NCBI GenBank assembly: GCA_963781035.1
Contig: CAWAEN010000009.1
Location: 565,205 to 629,204, forward strand
DNA from: SZUA-35 sp963781035
Lineage (GTDB): Bacteria > Actinomycetota > Acidimicrobiia > Acidimicrobiales > SZUA-35
DNA: 64,000 nt
Direction: 5' to 3'
Shown: positions 55,552 to 64,000 of the stretch, one piece after another
How positions within the stretch are numbered: the stretch's first letter is position 1
Layout: each line of letters begins with the position of its first letter
Notes under the pieces: model-generated
What the model was told of the DNA's origin: nothing
Seen by the model: the letters and a program-made list of their open reading frames with translations, nothing else
The model's database searches: none
Program-made: the position numbers and the translations under genes

Positions 55552-56377
55552 ATGCGTAGAAGCGTTATTGGGATTCTGCTTGCACTCGTGCTGGCGACCA
55601 TCGGAACGGTGGCGCTGGTCTTGTACGTCTCACAGGCTGAAGAACGTGCACGAGAAGGCGAGGAACTCGTCGAGGTCTACGTCGTGGACGCTTTGATCCC
55701 GGCCGGAACGCCGGCCGAACAGGTCGAGAGCTTCCTTCGAGTCGAGGAGGTACCGCGCCAAGGTGCGCCCCACCAATGCGGTGGACAACCTCGAGGCGCT
55801 GGCGGGTCAAGTGGTTGGCGTCGAACTCGTACCCGGTGAGCAACTCCTCGAGTCGCGATTCGTGACGAGAGCGAACTTCGCCAATCGGATCCTTGGCGTC
55901 GACGTCCCAGATGACAAGATCGAGATCACGATCGCTCTGGACCCAGAGCGAGCCATCGGAGGACTAATCCTGCCAGGCGACACCGTTGCAGTGTTTGCGT
56001 CCTTTGACCCGTTCGACCTCAAGGCAAATGTCGTCGAGGTCGACGGCGAAGAGGTACCGCTCCCCGACTCAGTTGCCGATTCAACCGAAGCAAAGACCCC
56101 CAACACCACCGATCTTCTGCTGCAGAAGATCCTCGTGACGGCGGTGCAAGAGGACGTGTCGAACTCGTTCAACGATGACGAGCAGCGCGACGTGCTCACC
56201 GAATCTCCCGAAAGCGAGCTTCTGATCACGCTCGCTGTAGACCCGAGTGAGGCCGAGCGGATCATCTTTGCCGCCGAGTTCGGTCTGCTCTGGCTCGGCG
56301 CTGAACGGTCGACCGTTCCTGACACCGACGATCCCATCATCACCCGAGGAAACGTCTATCAGTCGGAGCCAAACTGA
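55552..56377 (+). CDS. cpaB: Flp pilus assembly protein CpaB/RcpC (frameshifted)
   Basis: A TM helix (VIGILLALVLATIGTVALVLYV) and a SAF-type domain (VYVVDALIPAGTPAEQV ... LAGQVVGVELVPGEQLLESRF), then ITIALDPERAIGGLILPGDTVAVFASF, and a C-terminal beta domain. This is RcpC/CpaB, a periplasmic/outer component of the Flp secretion channel. Break near 55760. The gene lies 42 nt after tadG and ends 2 nt before the cpaE ATG. Confidence 0.88.
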
Positions 56378-56378
56378 G

Positions 56379-57553
56379 ATGAGTGGCCTCACCATCGTTT
56401 CCGAAAGCGATGAACTCGCTACTCGACTCGCTCCCCTTCTCGAAGGTCGGCAAGCCGTGCGTCGCGTGTGGGAGGCATGGGCGGATCCCACTCACGCGGT
56501 GGAAACGATCGCCGCAGCCAGTCCGAGCGTCGTGGCCCTCGGCGACGATCTCTTGATCGATGACATCGACACCCTTCTTCGAGCGTTGGACGTGCGCCGC
56601 CCAGACATCGGTGTCGTGGTGTTTCGTTCAGATGTCGACGCCGACCAAACGGTCGACCTGCTCCGCATGGGTGCCCGTGATGTACTGGAAACTGATTGGT
56701 CGGATTCCCGGGTCCTCGATGTTCTCGACGGCGTGTTTCGCGTCATGGGTCAACGAAAGGCCAGCTTCGAACGCCCGCCCGATGAGCATCGCCACCGGCT
56801 CATCACCGTCTTGAGCCCGAAAGGTGGAACGGGCAAGACCACCGTGGCGACAAATCTTGCCACCGGTTTGGCACGGCGGGCCCCGGGCCGAGTCGTCCTG
56901 GTCGATCTGGATGTGCAATTCGGCGACGTCGCCTCGGCGCTCGGTGCCGAACCGGACCACACCTTGGTTGATGCCGTCGGTCGCGGGCCAATCGATTCGA
57001 CAACGCTCAAGGTGTTCTTGACGGGCTCCCCAGTGGCCTGAGTCTGCTGACTCCGCCGGACGACCTGGCATTCGCCGAAGACATCGATCCGGATGGGATT
57101 AAGGGCCTACTCGGCCTGCTCCACGAGGAGTACGGCTTCGTGGTCGTCGACACCGGCGCTGGGATCGACGAATTCTCGCTCCTGGCAATGGAGCTGTCGA
57201 CCGACTTCCTCTTCGTTACGACGACGGACGTCCCCGGTGTTCTGGCTACGAAGAAGCAGATCGATGCCCTCGACCGACTGGGCATGACCTCGGCGTATCG
57301 GACGCTCATCCTCAATAGGGCCGATGCTCGCGTGGGCCTCTCGCGCACCGACATCGAGGAAACAATCGGGCTTAAGATCAACCACGAGATCCCGAGCTCG
57401 CGATCAGTCCCGCTCTCGACCAACCAAGGGGTTCCCGTGCTCTCATCGGGCAACTCCGACTCTGTTACCCGCGCCTTCCAAGAAATCGTCGATGGCTACC
57501 GCCCGCCTCGGCCGTCTGAGCGAACCGGACGACGGTTCTTCAAGAGGAGTTGA
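56379..57553 (+). CDS. cpaE: CpaE/TadZ-like pilus localisation ATPase (frameshifted)
   Basis: N-terminal receiver-like domain without the phospho-acceptor cluster (SGLTIVSESDELATRLAPLL, VVVFRSDVDADQTVDLL), then a MinD/ParA-type ATPase with VLSPKGGTGKTTVATNLATG and VVLVDLDVQFGDVASAL, and later GFVVVDTGAGIDEFS, VTTTDVPGVLATKKQID. Break near 57035, between the two. About 391 residues. It places the pilus machine in the cell. Confidence 0.9.
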
Positions 57554-57555
57554 CC

Positions 57556-58967
57556 ATGGGAATCGGTAGCCGCCTACGAGCAAGTTCAGGGAGCGATGAC
57601 GGCTTCTTGCCACAGAGCGCCATGTTCGAGCAGGCCGTTCCCACGTCGCACGTGCGACGGGAGGATCCCCTGGCAAAGATCAAAGTCAAAGCCAACACAG
57701 CTCTCGCCGAGAGGCTCGGGAGTCGACTCTTCGACTCCTCACTTGACGAGCGCCAGCTTCACGGTTACGTCGTTCAGGAGCTCGACGCTGTGCTCGAAGG
57801 CGAGCTGCACCAGCTCTCGTCGGACGAACGGCACCAGCTGGTCCAGTCGATCAGCGCGGACATCCTCGGCCTCGGCCCGATCGAGAGTTTCCTCGCCGAT
57901 GATCAAGTTACCGAGGTCATGGTCAACGGCGACGATGCGATCTACATCGAGCGAGACGGACAGCTCCACTTGACCGACGCCCGTTTCGTCTCGCTCGAAC
58001 ACCTTCGCCAAGTCATCGAGCGCATCGTGTCGGCCGTCGGCCGCCGCATCGACGAGTCATCACCGCTGGTCGATGCCAGACTTCCAGACGGTTCCCGGGT
58101 GAACGCCATCATCCCGCCGCTGGCCGTCGACGGGCCTCGGAACTGACCATCCGGAAGTTCTCCAAGCGAGCGTTCACCGCCGAGGACCTGATCAACTTCG
58201 GATCGCTGAGCGAGGGGTCTGCGACCTTCCTCGATCTCGCCGTGCGGGGCCGGCGCAACATCCTCATCTCCGGCGGAACTGGAACCGGCAAGACCACCCT
58301 CCTCAACGTCGTTTCGTCGTTCATCCCCGAGGGCGAACGCATCGTCACCATCGAGGACGCGGTCGAGCTCAGACTCGGACAACGCCACGTCATTCGGCTC
58401 GAAGCACGTCCACCCAATCTCGAGGGCCGTGGCGCGGTTCCAATCCGAGAGCTCGTCCGAAACTCCCTCCGCATGCGCCCGGACCGAATCGTCGTCGGCG
58501 AGGTTCGCGGCGGGGAAGCCCTCGACATGCTTCAGGCCATGAACACCGGCCACGAAGGTTCGTTGACGACCCTTCACGCCAACACGCCGCGCGATGCCTT
58601 GGCCCGACTCGAGACGATGGTCCTGATGGCGGGAATCGAACTGCCGATGCGGGCGATTCGTGAGCAGGTGGCCTCTGCGCTCGATCTGATCGTGCATCTC
58701 TCACGGATGCGTGATGGAAGCCGTCGCGTCACGCAGATCACCGAGGTGGTCGGCATGGAGGGCGACACCATCACGCTCAGCGATCTGTACAAGTTCGACT
58801 TCGACGCCGGCACGGACGACGACGGACGGCTGATCGGAGAGCTGACTGCCACCGGTCTTCGCCCGATGTTCTCGGATGAACTCTCGCACTACGGGATCAC
58901 GATTCCCGACGAGCTCCTCGGCATCTCGCTCGACGACGCCATCGGCGCTCGGCGCTCGCGCCGATGA
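57556..58967 (+). CDS. cpaF: Tad/CpaF secretion ATPase (frameshifted)
   Basis: Hexameric ATPase driving Flp pilus assembly. N-terminal helical domain (LAKIKVKANTALAERLGSRLF, GLGPIESFLADDQVTEVMVNG), then PLAVDGPR..LTIRKFSKRAFTA across a break near 58135, Walker A ISGGTGTGKTTLLNVVSS, the Asp box IVTIEDAVEL, Walker B RPDRIVVGEVRGGEALDMLQ, and His-box GHEGSLTTLHAN. About 470 residues. One G restored to the GG run at the break heals the frame. The stop overlaps the next ATG (ATGA). Confidence 0.93.
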
Positions 58968-60856
58968 CGAAGGTGGCAGCGTCCGTGGGCCGACTGCTCG
59001 TCGGGGGTCTCGTCTGTATGCTCGCGCTGCCGATGGCTGCCGCGGCGCAGGGAGGTGAGATCCAGATCCTCGAGGTCGACAATACCGATCATCCGCGAAT
59101 CGAGCTGCGCGTCGCGATCCCGCCCAACGTCGGCACGCACTGAGTGGCGATTTGCTCGCAGAAGAAGGCATCACCCAACCGGCCGCCGTCGTGGCCGAAA
59201 CCAACCAGATTCAGGTCGCCCTGGCAATCGACACCTCGGGCTCGATGCGCCCCAACGGCGCACTCGACGTGGCCAAGCAGGCTGCGAGCCAGCTCATCCA
59301 AAGCCTCCCGGACGAAGCCCGTGTCGGTGTTGTCGGATTCGGTTCCGAAGTCCTCGTCGCTGCGCCAATGACCACGGACAAGGGCGCCACCATCGACGCC
59401 ATCGAGGCGCTCGACTTCTCGGGCGACACGGCTCTGTGGGACTCACTGGTTGCCGCCTCCGATCTCTTCGATGCCGATACGCAGTCCAGCCTCTTCGTCG
59501 TCGTCCTCACCGACGGTACGAACGACGGAGGTTCGGCACAGCAGGCTGACGCTGTGTTGGCGCTGGAACAAGCCGGTGCCTCGATCTACGCCATCGGCCT
59601 CCAGACCGCAGCGACCGATTTCACCGAGCTCGAGTCCGTTGTCGACGACATCGGCGGAGGATTCCGGACTGCTGACGGCACCGGAGCCCTGGCCGAGGTG
59701 TTCACGGACCTCTCCGATCGTCTCAACAACCGCTACCGAATCACGTTCGACGCTGCAGGTACCGGCGAGCGAGAAGTGATTCTCTCCGTGGCGACCGAGG
59801 GCGGCCTCGGCGTGACCAGGCAAGTGATCGACCTCGGCGGAACGCCCGAGGCAGTTGTCGACGAAGAACTCGTCGCCCAGAACTGGCCCTCGCAACTCGG
59901 GTCGCGAACTGCGCCCGGTGTGACCGGCATCGGCCAGAACTGGGTCCTCTGGGTGGGCACCGGCTTCCTGTTCGTGGCCCTCGCCGTCATCGCCTTCGTG
60001 ATGCTGCGGCCAGCCGTCCAGGTCCGCATGGCCAGCGCGGCGCCGAACCGCGACAACGTGAGTGGCCTGACGCAACGCCTCTCGACCTCGGCCGAGCGCT
60101 TCATGGCCGGCAGCGACAGCGGGGGTCGCCTCGACACCGCTCTCGATGCCGCGGGTATGGAGATCCGCCCGGGCGAGATCGTGGTTCTCACCGGCGCCTC
60201 GATGCTGGCCGTTTCGATGCTTGTCGGCTGGGCGAGCACACCACTTGTAGGGATCCTCGCAGCCGCTATCGTGCCTGGGGTCTCCTGGGCAGTCGTCTCG
60301 TCCAAATTGCGGCGACGGCGCGACAACTTCGCCGAACAGCTGGGTGACACCCTGAACATCATGGCCGGCGCACTCCGTGCAGGACGGGGTCTACCACAAG
60401 CAATCGACCTGGTGGCCCAAGAGGCCGACTCCCCGACGTCGGACGAGTTCCGGCGAGTGATCATCGAGTCCCGCATCGGGCGAGACCTCACAGACTCTTT
60501 GCAGAGCGTCGCCGATCGAATGGACAACATCGACTTTCGTTGGCTGGCAGAGGCTGTAGGCATCAATCGCGAGCTGGGAGGCGACCTCGCCGAGGTCTTG
60601 GACAACATCGGATCGCTCGTGCGGGACCGAGCGAAAATGCGGTTGCATGTAAAGGCGCTTCGCGGCCGAGGGCCGACTCTCGGCGATCGTGCTGATCATC
60701 ATTCCGGTCCTGCTGTTCTTCTATCTCCAGATCGCGAGCCCGGACTACGGCGGGCGGCTGATCAGAGGACCAGGTCTCATCATGCTCGGCCTTGGCATCG
60801 CAGCGATGGGTGCTGGTTCCCTCTGGATCCGGAATCTCGTCCGGTTGGATTACTGA
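58964..60856 (+). CDS. tadB: TadB with an N-terminal von Willebrand A domain (frameshifted)
   Basis: A signal peptide (VGRLLVGGLVCMLALPMAAAAQ) and short outer domain, then a vWA domain with metal site DTSGSMRPNG and VLTDGTNDGG, a TM helix (WVLWVGTGFLFVALAVIAFV), and finally the T2SSF domain typical of TadB: LGDTLNIMAGALRAGRGLPQAI, DNIDFRWLAEAVGINRELGGDLAEVLDNI, closing TM helices near ASPDYGGRLIRGPGL. Breaks near 59140 and 60665. About 630 residues, twice a normal TadB, because of the vWA fusion. It starts inside the cpaF stop. Confidence 0.82.
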
Positions 60857-60873
60857 TGAGGAGGTGCTGAACC

Positions 60874-61788
60874 ATGCCCATCTCCATCTGGCTTGCAGCG
60901 GCGGCACTCGCCAGCTCGCTGCCTATCGCATGGTGGTCACTCCAAAGCCCGGACCGCTCCCAGGCCCGACGAACCCGAAGCAACCTTGCATCGACAACGA
61001 GGCCGGGCAGCTACCGCATCGCGGGTCCTCGATCGACCAGCATCAGAACGCGTCCTCGACCCGATCCTGAACAAGCTGGCATCGTTTGGTAGACGATTCC
61101 TTCCGACCGAATGGTTTGCCAGGGTCGACCACCGCCTTGCGAAGGCCGGCCTGCTCGGACGGTTCCGGAGTGAACAGGTTGCGGGCCTGAAGATGTTGCT
61201 GGTCTTGGTGACCACCGTGTTGTTCGGCGCCGTCATCGCTCAGAACCCGACCATGATGACTATTGGCGCTTTCGTGGTCGTGCTGGCCATGACGTGGTTC
61301 GTCCCCGATGCACTGATCAGCGGGCGAGGGGATCGCCGCGTGCAGGCTGTCGAAAAAGAGCTGCCCGACATCCTCGATCAACTGACGGTCAGCGTCGAGG
61401 CCGGTCTCGGCTTCGAAGCAGCAATCGCACGAATCGGCGAAAAAGGAGACAGCAATCTGTCCTTCGAGTTTGCTCGAGCGATGCAGGACATCAAGCTGGG
61501 GATGAGCAGAATCGAAGCGCTCGACGGCCTGGCCGTGCGAACGGGGAGTTCGGAGGTGCGACACTTCGTTCTAGCCCTCCGCCAAGCCGAGAAGATGGGC
61601 GTTCCGCTGGCGAAAACGCCCGCATCCAGTCCAGCGAGATGCGGACCAAGCGTCGCCTTCGAGCGAAAGGGGCGGCGTACAAGTTGCCCGTAAAGCTGGT
61701 GTTCCCGCTCGGATTGTGCATTCTCCCCGCCATCTTCATCGTCTTGCTTGGCCCCGCTGTCCTGCAGATCATGGAAGCATTCGGATGA
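60874..61788 (+). CDS. tadC: TadC inner-membrane platform protein (frameshifted)
   Basis: About 304 residues. N-terminal TM (IWLAAAALASSLPIAWWSL), then WFARVDHRLAKAGLLGRFRSEQV, TM pair, PDILDQLTVSVEAGLGFEAAIARIGE (T2SSF motif), MGVPLAKTLRIQSSEMRTKRRLRAKGAAYKLPVK across a break near 61620, final TM VFPLGLCILPAIFIVLLGP. A further break is near 61020. Works with TadB as the pilus assembly platform. Confidence 0.9.
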
Positions 61789-61798
61789 GGAGACAGTG

Positions 61799-62812
61799 AT
61801 GGCGAGCGACAAACCACAACTAGAGGGTCTCCGAGCAGATCATTCTGTGCAATCGATCTTGAACGATCTTGCTTCTCAGCACGACGCAACGCGGGCTTCC
61901 GCCGGCGCCGACAGGGTTCGACCCTCTCGATTTGGCTCTGGACGGTGGTCTACTCCCGCAGGAGTTGGTTCTTCTGGGTGGGCGACCTGGGGTTGGCAAG
62001 ACGCTCACGGCGCTGCAATGGGCGCGAGCCTCCGCAGCCTCAAACCGGCAGGTGGCCTTCGTCTGCTACGAGCACGACGAAGTTGCGTTGGTAGGCAGGC
62101 TGATCATCCAAGAAATCGCAGCGACCGAGTCGGTGGATTCGACCCTGATGATCTCACTCCGCAGTCATGTGCGGATGTTGATGACGGGCGGCGAAACATC
62201 GCTCAATCAGCTGGCAGACGCTCACCCGGTCCTCAAAGAGGCCATCAACTCGCTGTACGACAATGCCGGAGCCCTGTCCCTCATTCGAGCATCAACTTTG
62301 TGGAGCGACATCAATTGGCTCGAGCAGGTGGCGACGGATCATCTCGAACCGGGGGGCCTGCTCGTCGTCGACTACATCCAGAAGATCCCCGTACAAGGCG
62401 CACCCGATTTACGACACCAAGTCATGCGTGCGACCGAGCACCTCAAGGACCTCGCCGTCACTGCAAACATCGCCGTTCTTGCCATCGCCGCCGCAGACGA
62501 GGTGGGAATCTCGGCACGACGTCTACGGCTCGACCACCTCCGGGGTGCCGATGCGCTCGCTCATGAGTGCGACGTTGCGATGATCCTCAATCAGAAGGTC
62601 GATGCCACCGCCGATCGTCACCTCCGATACGACCTGCTGAAGATGGAGGAGGCGAAGACCAAGGTCTTGCTCTCCATCGAGAAGAACCGCCGCGGCGAAA
62701 CGACATCCATCTGGAGTTCGTCAAGGACTTCGGCAGCTTCCGACTCCGCCCGGACGGCGCCTTCAACAGCGACGGCCTCTACGAGCTAGACCAAGTCGCC
62801 GTCGACCTCTGA
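61799..62812 (+). CDS. DnaB/RecA-fold ATPase downstream of the tad genes (frameshifted)
   Basis: About 337 residues with the DnaB-C/KaiC-like RecA fold: PTGFDPLDLALDGGLLPQELVLLGGRPGVGKT (Walker A), QVAFVCYEHDE, Walker B GLLVVDYIQKIPV, and LRGADALAHECDVAMILNQKV, ending in IEKNRRGE...NDIHLEFVKDFGSFRL. Breaks near 61900 and 62700. No N-terminal helicase domain is present, so it is a stand-alone RecA-type ATPase. Its ATG lies 10 nt after tadC on the same strand, which ties it to the Tad locus; its role there is unknown. Confidence 0.7.
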
Positions 62813-62825
62813 TAGCAAGAGACCG

Positions 62826-63338
62826 TCAGGCTCCAACCCAGCTCGGCTTCCACTCGCCCGCTCGACGGCCCGGCCCACCGGTCGGCCAGCTGAGCGAGAG
62901 CGATACGGCCAAGTGCGACGCCGCGAGAAACCAGTTGCCCACCACGATGTGGGCGAGGGCCATCGGTACGACCACACCGATGATGAGGTCGGCGCTGAAC
63001 TGAGAGCCTAGTGACATCAAAGGATGCTCGGAGCTCGTCATCTTCTGCACGGTCGTCCGCCCGACCATGAGCAAGACGGCGAATGCGCCGCCCGGAAAAG
63101 GCTGTCGGTCAGCATCCCGGCAGCTGAGAAGGCCACCGCAACAAGCAGTGTCGCGTCAGCCAGATCCGATCGGCTCTTGTCGCTGTTTGCTCTGATCGAC
63201 TCCAGCAGCGGCTTGATGCCTTCTCGTACCACGGCGCCATTCGCATAGGCAGCACCAGTAAGGAACGACACGATGGTGTATCCGATGAGTGCGATAGCGG
63301 CGGAAAACGCCACCTGCCTGGAACAAGATCGGATTCAT
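62826..63338 (-). CDS. Unknown membrane protein with several TM helices (frameshifted)
   Basis: About 170 residues: MNPILFQ, then VAFSAAIALIGYTIVSFLTGAAYANG, a cytoplasmic stretch with LLESIRANSDKSRSDLADA, TLLVAVAFSAAGMLTDSLF, LLMVGRTTVQKMTSSEHP, FSADLIIGVVVPMALAHIVVGNWFLAASHLAVSL. Breaks near 63315 and 63085. GAGGGAAG precedes ATG 63338. No family recognised. It is convergent with the ATPase gene. Confidence 0.55.
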
Positions 63339-63444
63339 GCCACTTCCCTCACGGTTGTCCTCCTCTGCTGATCGGCAGGACCACACAGAGAATAAAGCAG
63401 ATCCACAACCTGTATGAGGAACCGAGCGATCGGCTCGATTGTCC

Positions 63445-63765
63445 TCAACCCAGCGCCAGCACCAGCCAGAAGGTGGACATGCCGGTCGCAAGGGTGACGA
63501 TCAGGTTCTTGGTTCGCCCCGCCACGGCGACGGCGACGGCCAGGCCTGCGATCTCGGCCAGCGTGATCCCCCGGTTCGGGGCGTCTGGGTTCGCCAGCAA
63601 GCTCACCGTGAGGGCAGCCAACACGGCCGGAGCAACGAAACGCAGCGCTCGGAGCAAAGGCGCCGGTAGTTCGGTGTCGGCGAGGACCAAGATCAGGCCG
63701 GCGCGCATCGCATAGGTGATCATGCCAACCCCGAGAACGGCCAACAACGCCGTCGTCGTACTCAC
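63445..63765 (-). CDS. azlD: AzlD-type branched-chain amino acid export subunit
   Basis: 106-residue, four-helix AzlD protein: GVGMITYAMRAGLILV, LPAPLLRALRFVAPAVLAAL, LAEIAGLAVAVAVAGRTKNLIVTLATGM. GTG 63765, with AGAAGGAG upstream, overlaps the azlC stop (GTGA). With AzlC it forms an exporter of branched-chain amino acids or analogues. About 106 nt of unremarkable sequence separate it from the next gene. Confidence 0.88.
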   Translation of the reverse strand: MSTTTALLAVLGVGMITYAMRAGLILVLADTELPAPLLRALRFVAPAVLAALTVSLLANPDAPNRGITLAEIAGLAVAVAVAGRTKNLIVTLATGMSTFWLVLALG

Positions 63766-64000
63766 GCCAATGCTCCTTCTGCCGCCGTACGGCGCTCGGA
63801 CAACACCTCGGCGGCATAGCCGGCGGCCACACCGCACACCGCTCCAATCAGCAGGCCGAATTCGATTCGGAAGGCCGATCGTGGCGAAACAGACTGCCGC
63901 CCCTGTGGCTGCGGCGATCACGGCCGGGCGGTTCGTGAGGCCGAACACGACCAGCCCCGCGAACATCACGGCCGGTGCGTAGCCCAGCTGCCAACTCGAC
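63762..64000 (-). CDS. azlC: AzlC-type exporter subunit, C-terminal part (cut by window edge)
   Basis: Only the last about 78 residues are in the window: QLGYAPAVMFAGLVVFGLTNRPAVIAA, AAVCFATIG, then after a break near 63865 GLLIGAVCGVAAGYAAEVL and a short tail to TGA 63762. The pattern and the overlap with azlD identify AzlC. It continues beyond the right end. Confidence 0.75.

Noticed and set aside
48..64000. Other in-frame stops as selenocysteine
   Set aside because: At the other broken genes sense resumes in a different frame, so TGA recoding does not explain them; only 21450-21452 keeps frame.

Overview
The window is high-GC actinobacterial DNA. Markers pointing that way are carD, the lexA / LysM-protein / nrdR block that mycobacteria also have (lexA-chiZ-nrdR), a DUF3039 protein, a myo-inositol-1-phosphate synthase, a B12-dependent ribonucleotide reductase and a Tad pilus locus. 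The DUF1800/DUF1501 pair, the PT-rich surface proteins and the overall gene set fit the class Acidimicrobiia (Ilumatobacter-like) best. That placement is inference from gene content, not a phylogeny.

Layout. 1-3.0 kb: DNA methyltransferase (cut by the left edge), DEAD-box helicase and a short class III cyclase. 3.1-8.1 kb: serine hydrolase, an APH-fold kinase, murA and an anchored protein. 8.1-12.4 kb (minus): M20 peptidase, lgt, acyl-CoA dehydrogenase. 12.5-16.7 kb: DUF1800 and DUF1501 exported proteins and a degenerate metallo-beta-lactamase fold protein. 16.8-26.8 kb: carD, small membrane proteins, galE, ribokinase, a TlpA-like lipoprotein, a peroxiredoxin, 5-FTHF cyclo-ligase, a PT-rich anchored protein, a CHASE hybrid kinase and a Ca/Na antiporter. 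26.9-34.8 kb: nrdJ with its promoter, a RibD-C reductase, a lytic transglycosylase, nrdR, the LysM protein and lexA. 34.9-45.7 kb: ferritin-like protein, hrpB, dapE, a DUF4214/beta-propeller protein, then the tightly coupled set dapF-hflX-dapC and miaA-APH. 46.5-51.1 kb: SigE-like sigma factor, an anchored partner, a hydrolase, ino1 and a divergent LysR gene. 51.1-62.8 kb: a two-component system and a complete-looking Tad/Flp locus (two pilins, tadE, tadG, cpaB, cpaE, cpaF, vWA-tadB, tadC, DnaB-like ATPase). The right end holds a membrane protein and azlD/azlC.

The most notable observation is the Bcp-type peroxiredoxin at 21321-21782. An in-frame TGA stands exactly where the peroxidatic cysteine belongs, the reading frame is intact on both sides, and a SECIS-like hairpin lies at the right distance downstream. 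This looks like a selenocysteine peroxiredoxin. Other points worth attention are a MurA with Asp in place of the fosfomycin-target Cys, a promoter with a palindrome filling its spacer and a leader of about 410 nt before nrdJ, a four-box SOS region, a LysR box set for ino1 control, and a Tad locus with a vWA-TadB fusion and an extra DnaB-like ATPase.

Caution on quality: roughly fifty single frameshifts break otherwise normal, mostly essential genes (nrdJ alone has five). They are most simply sequencing or assembly indels. I annotate such genes as one CDS across the breaks and give the approximate break positions.
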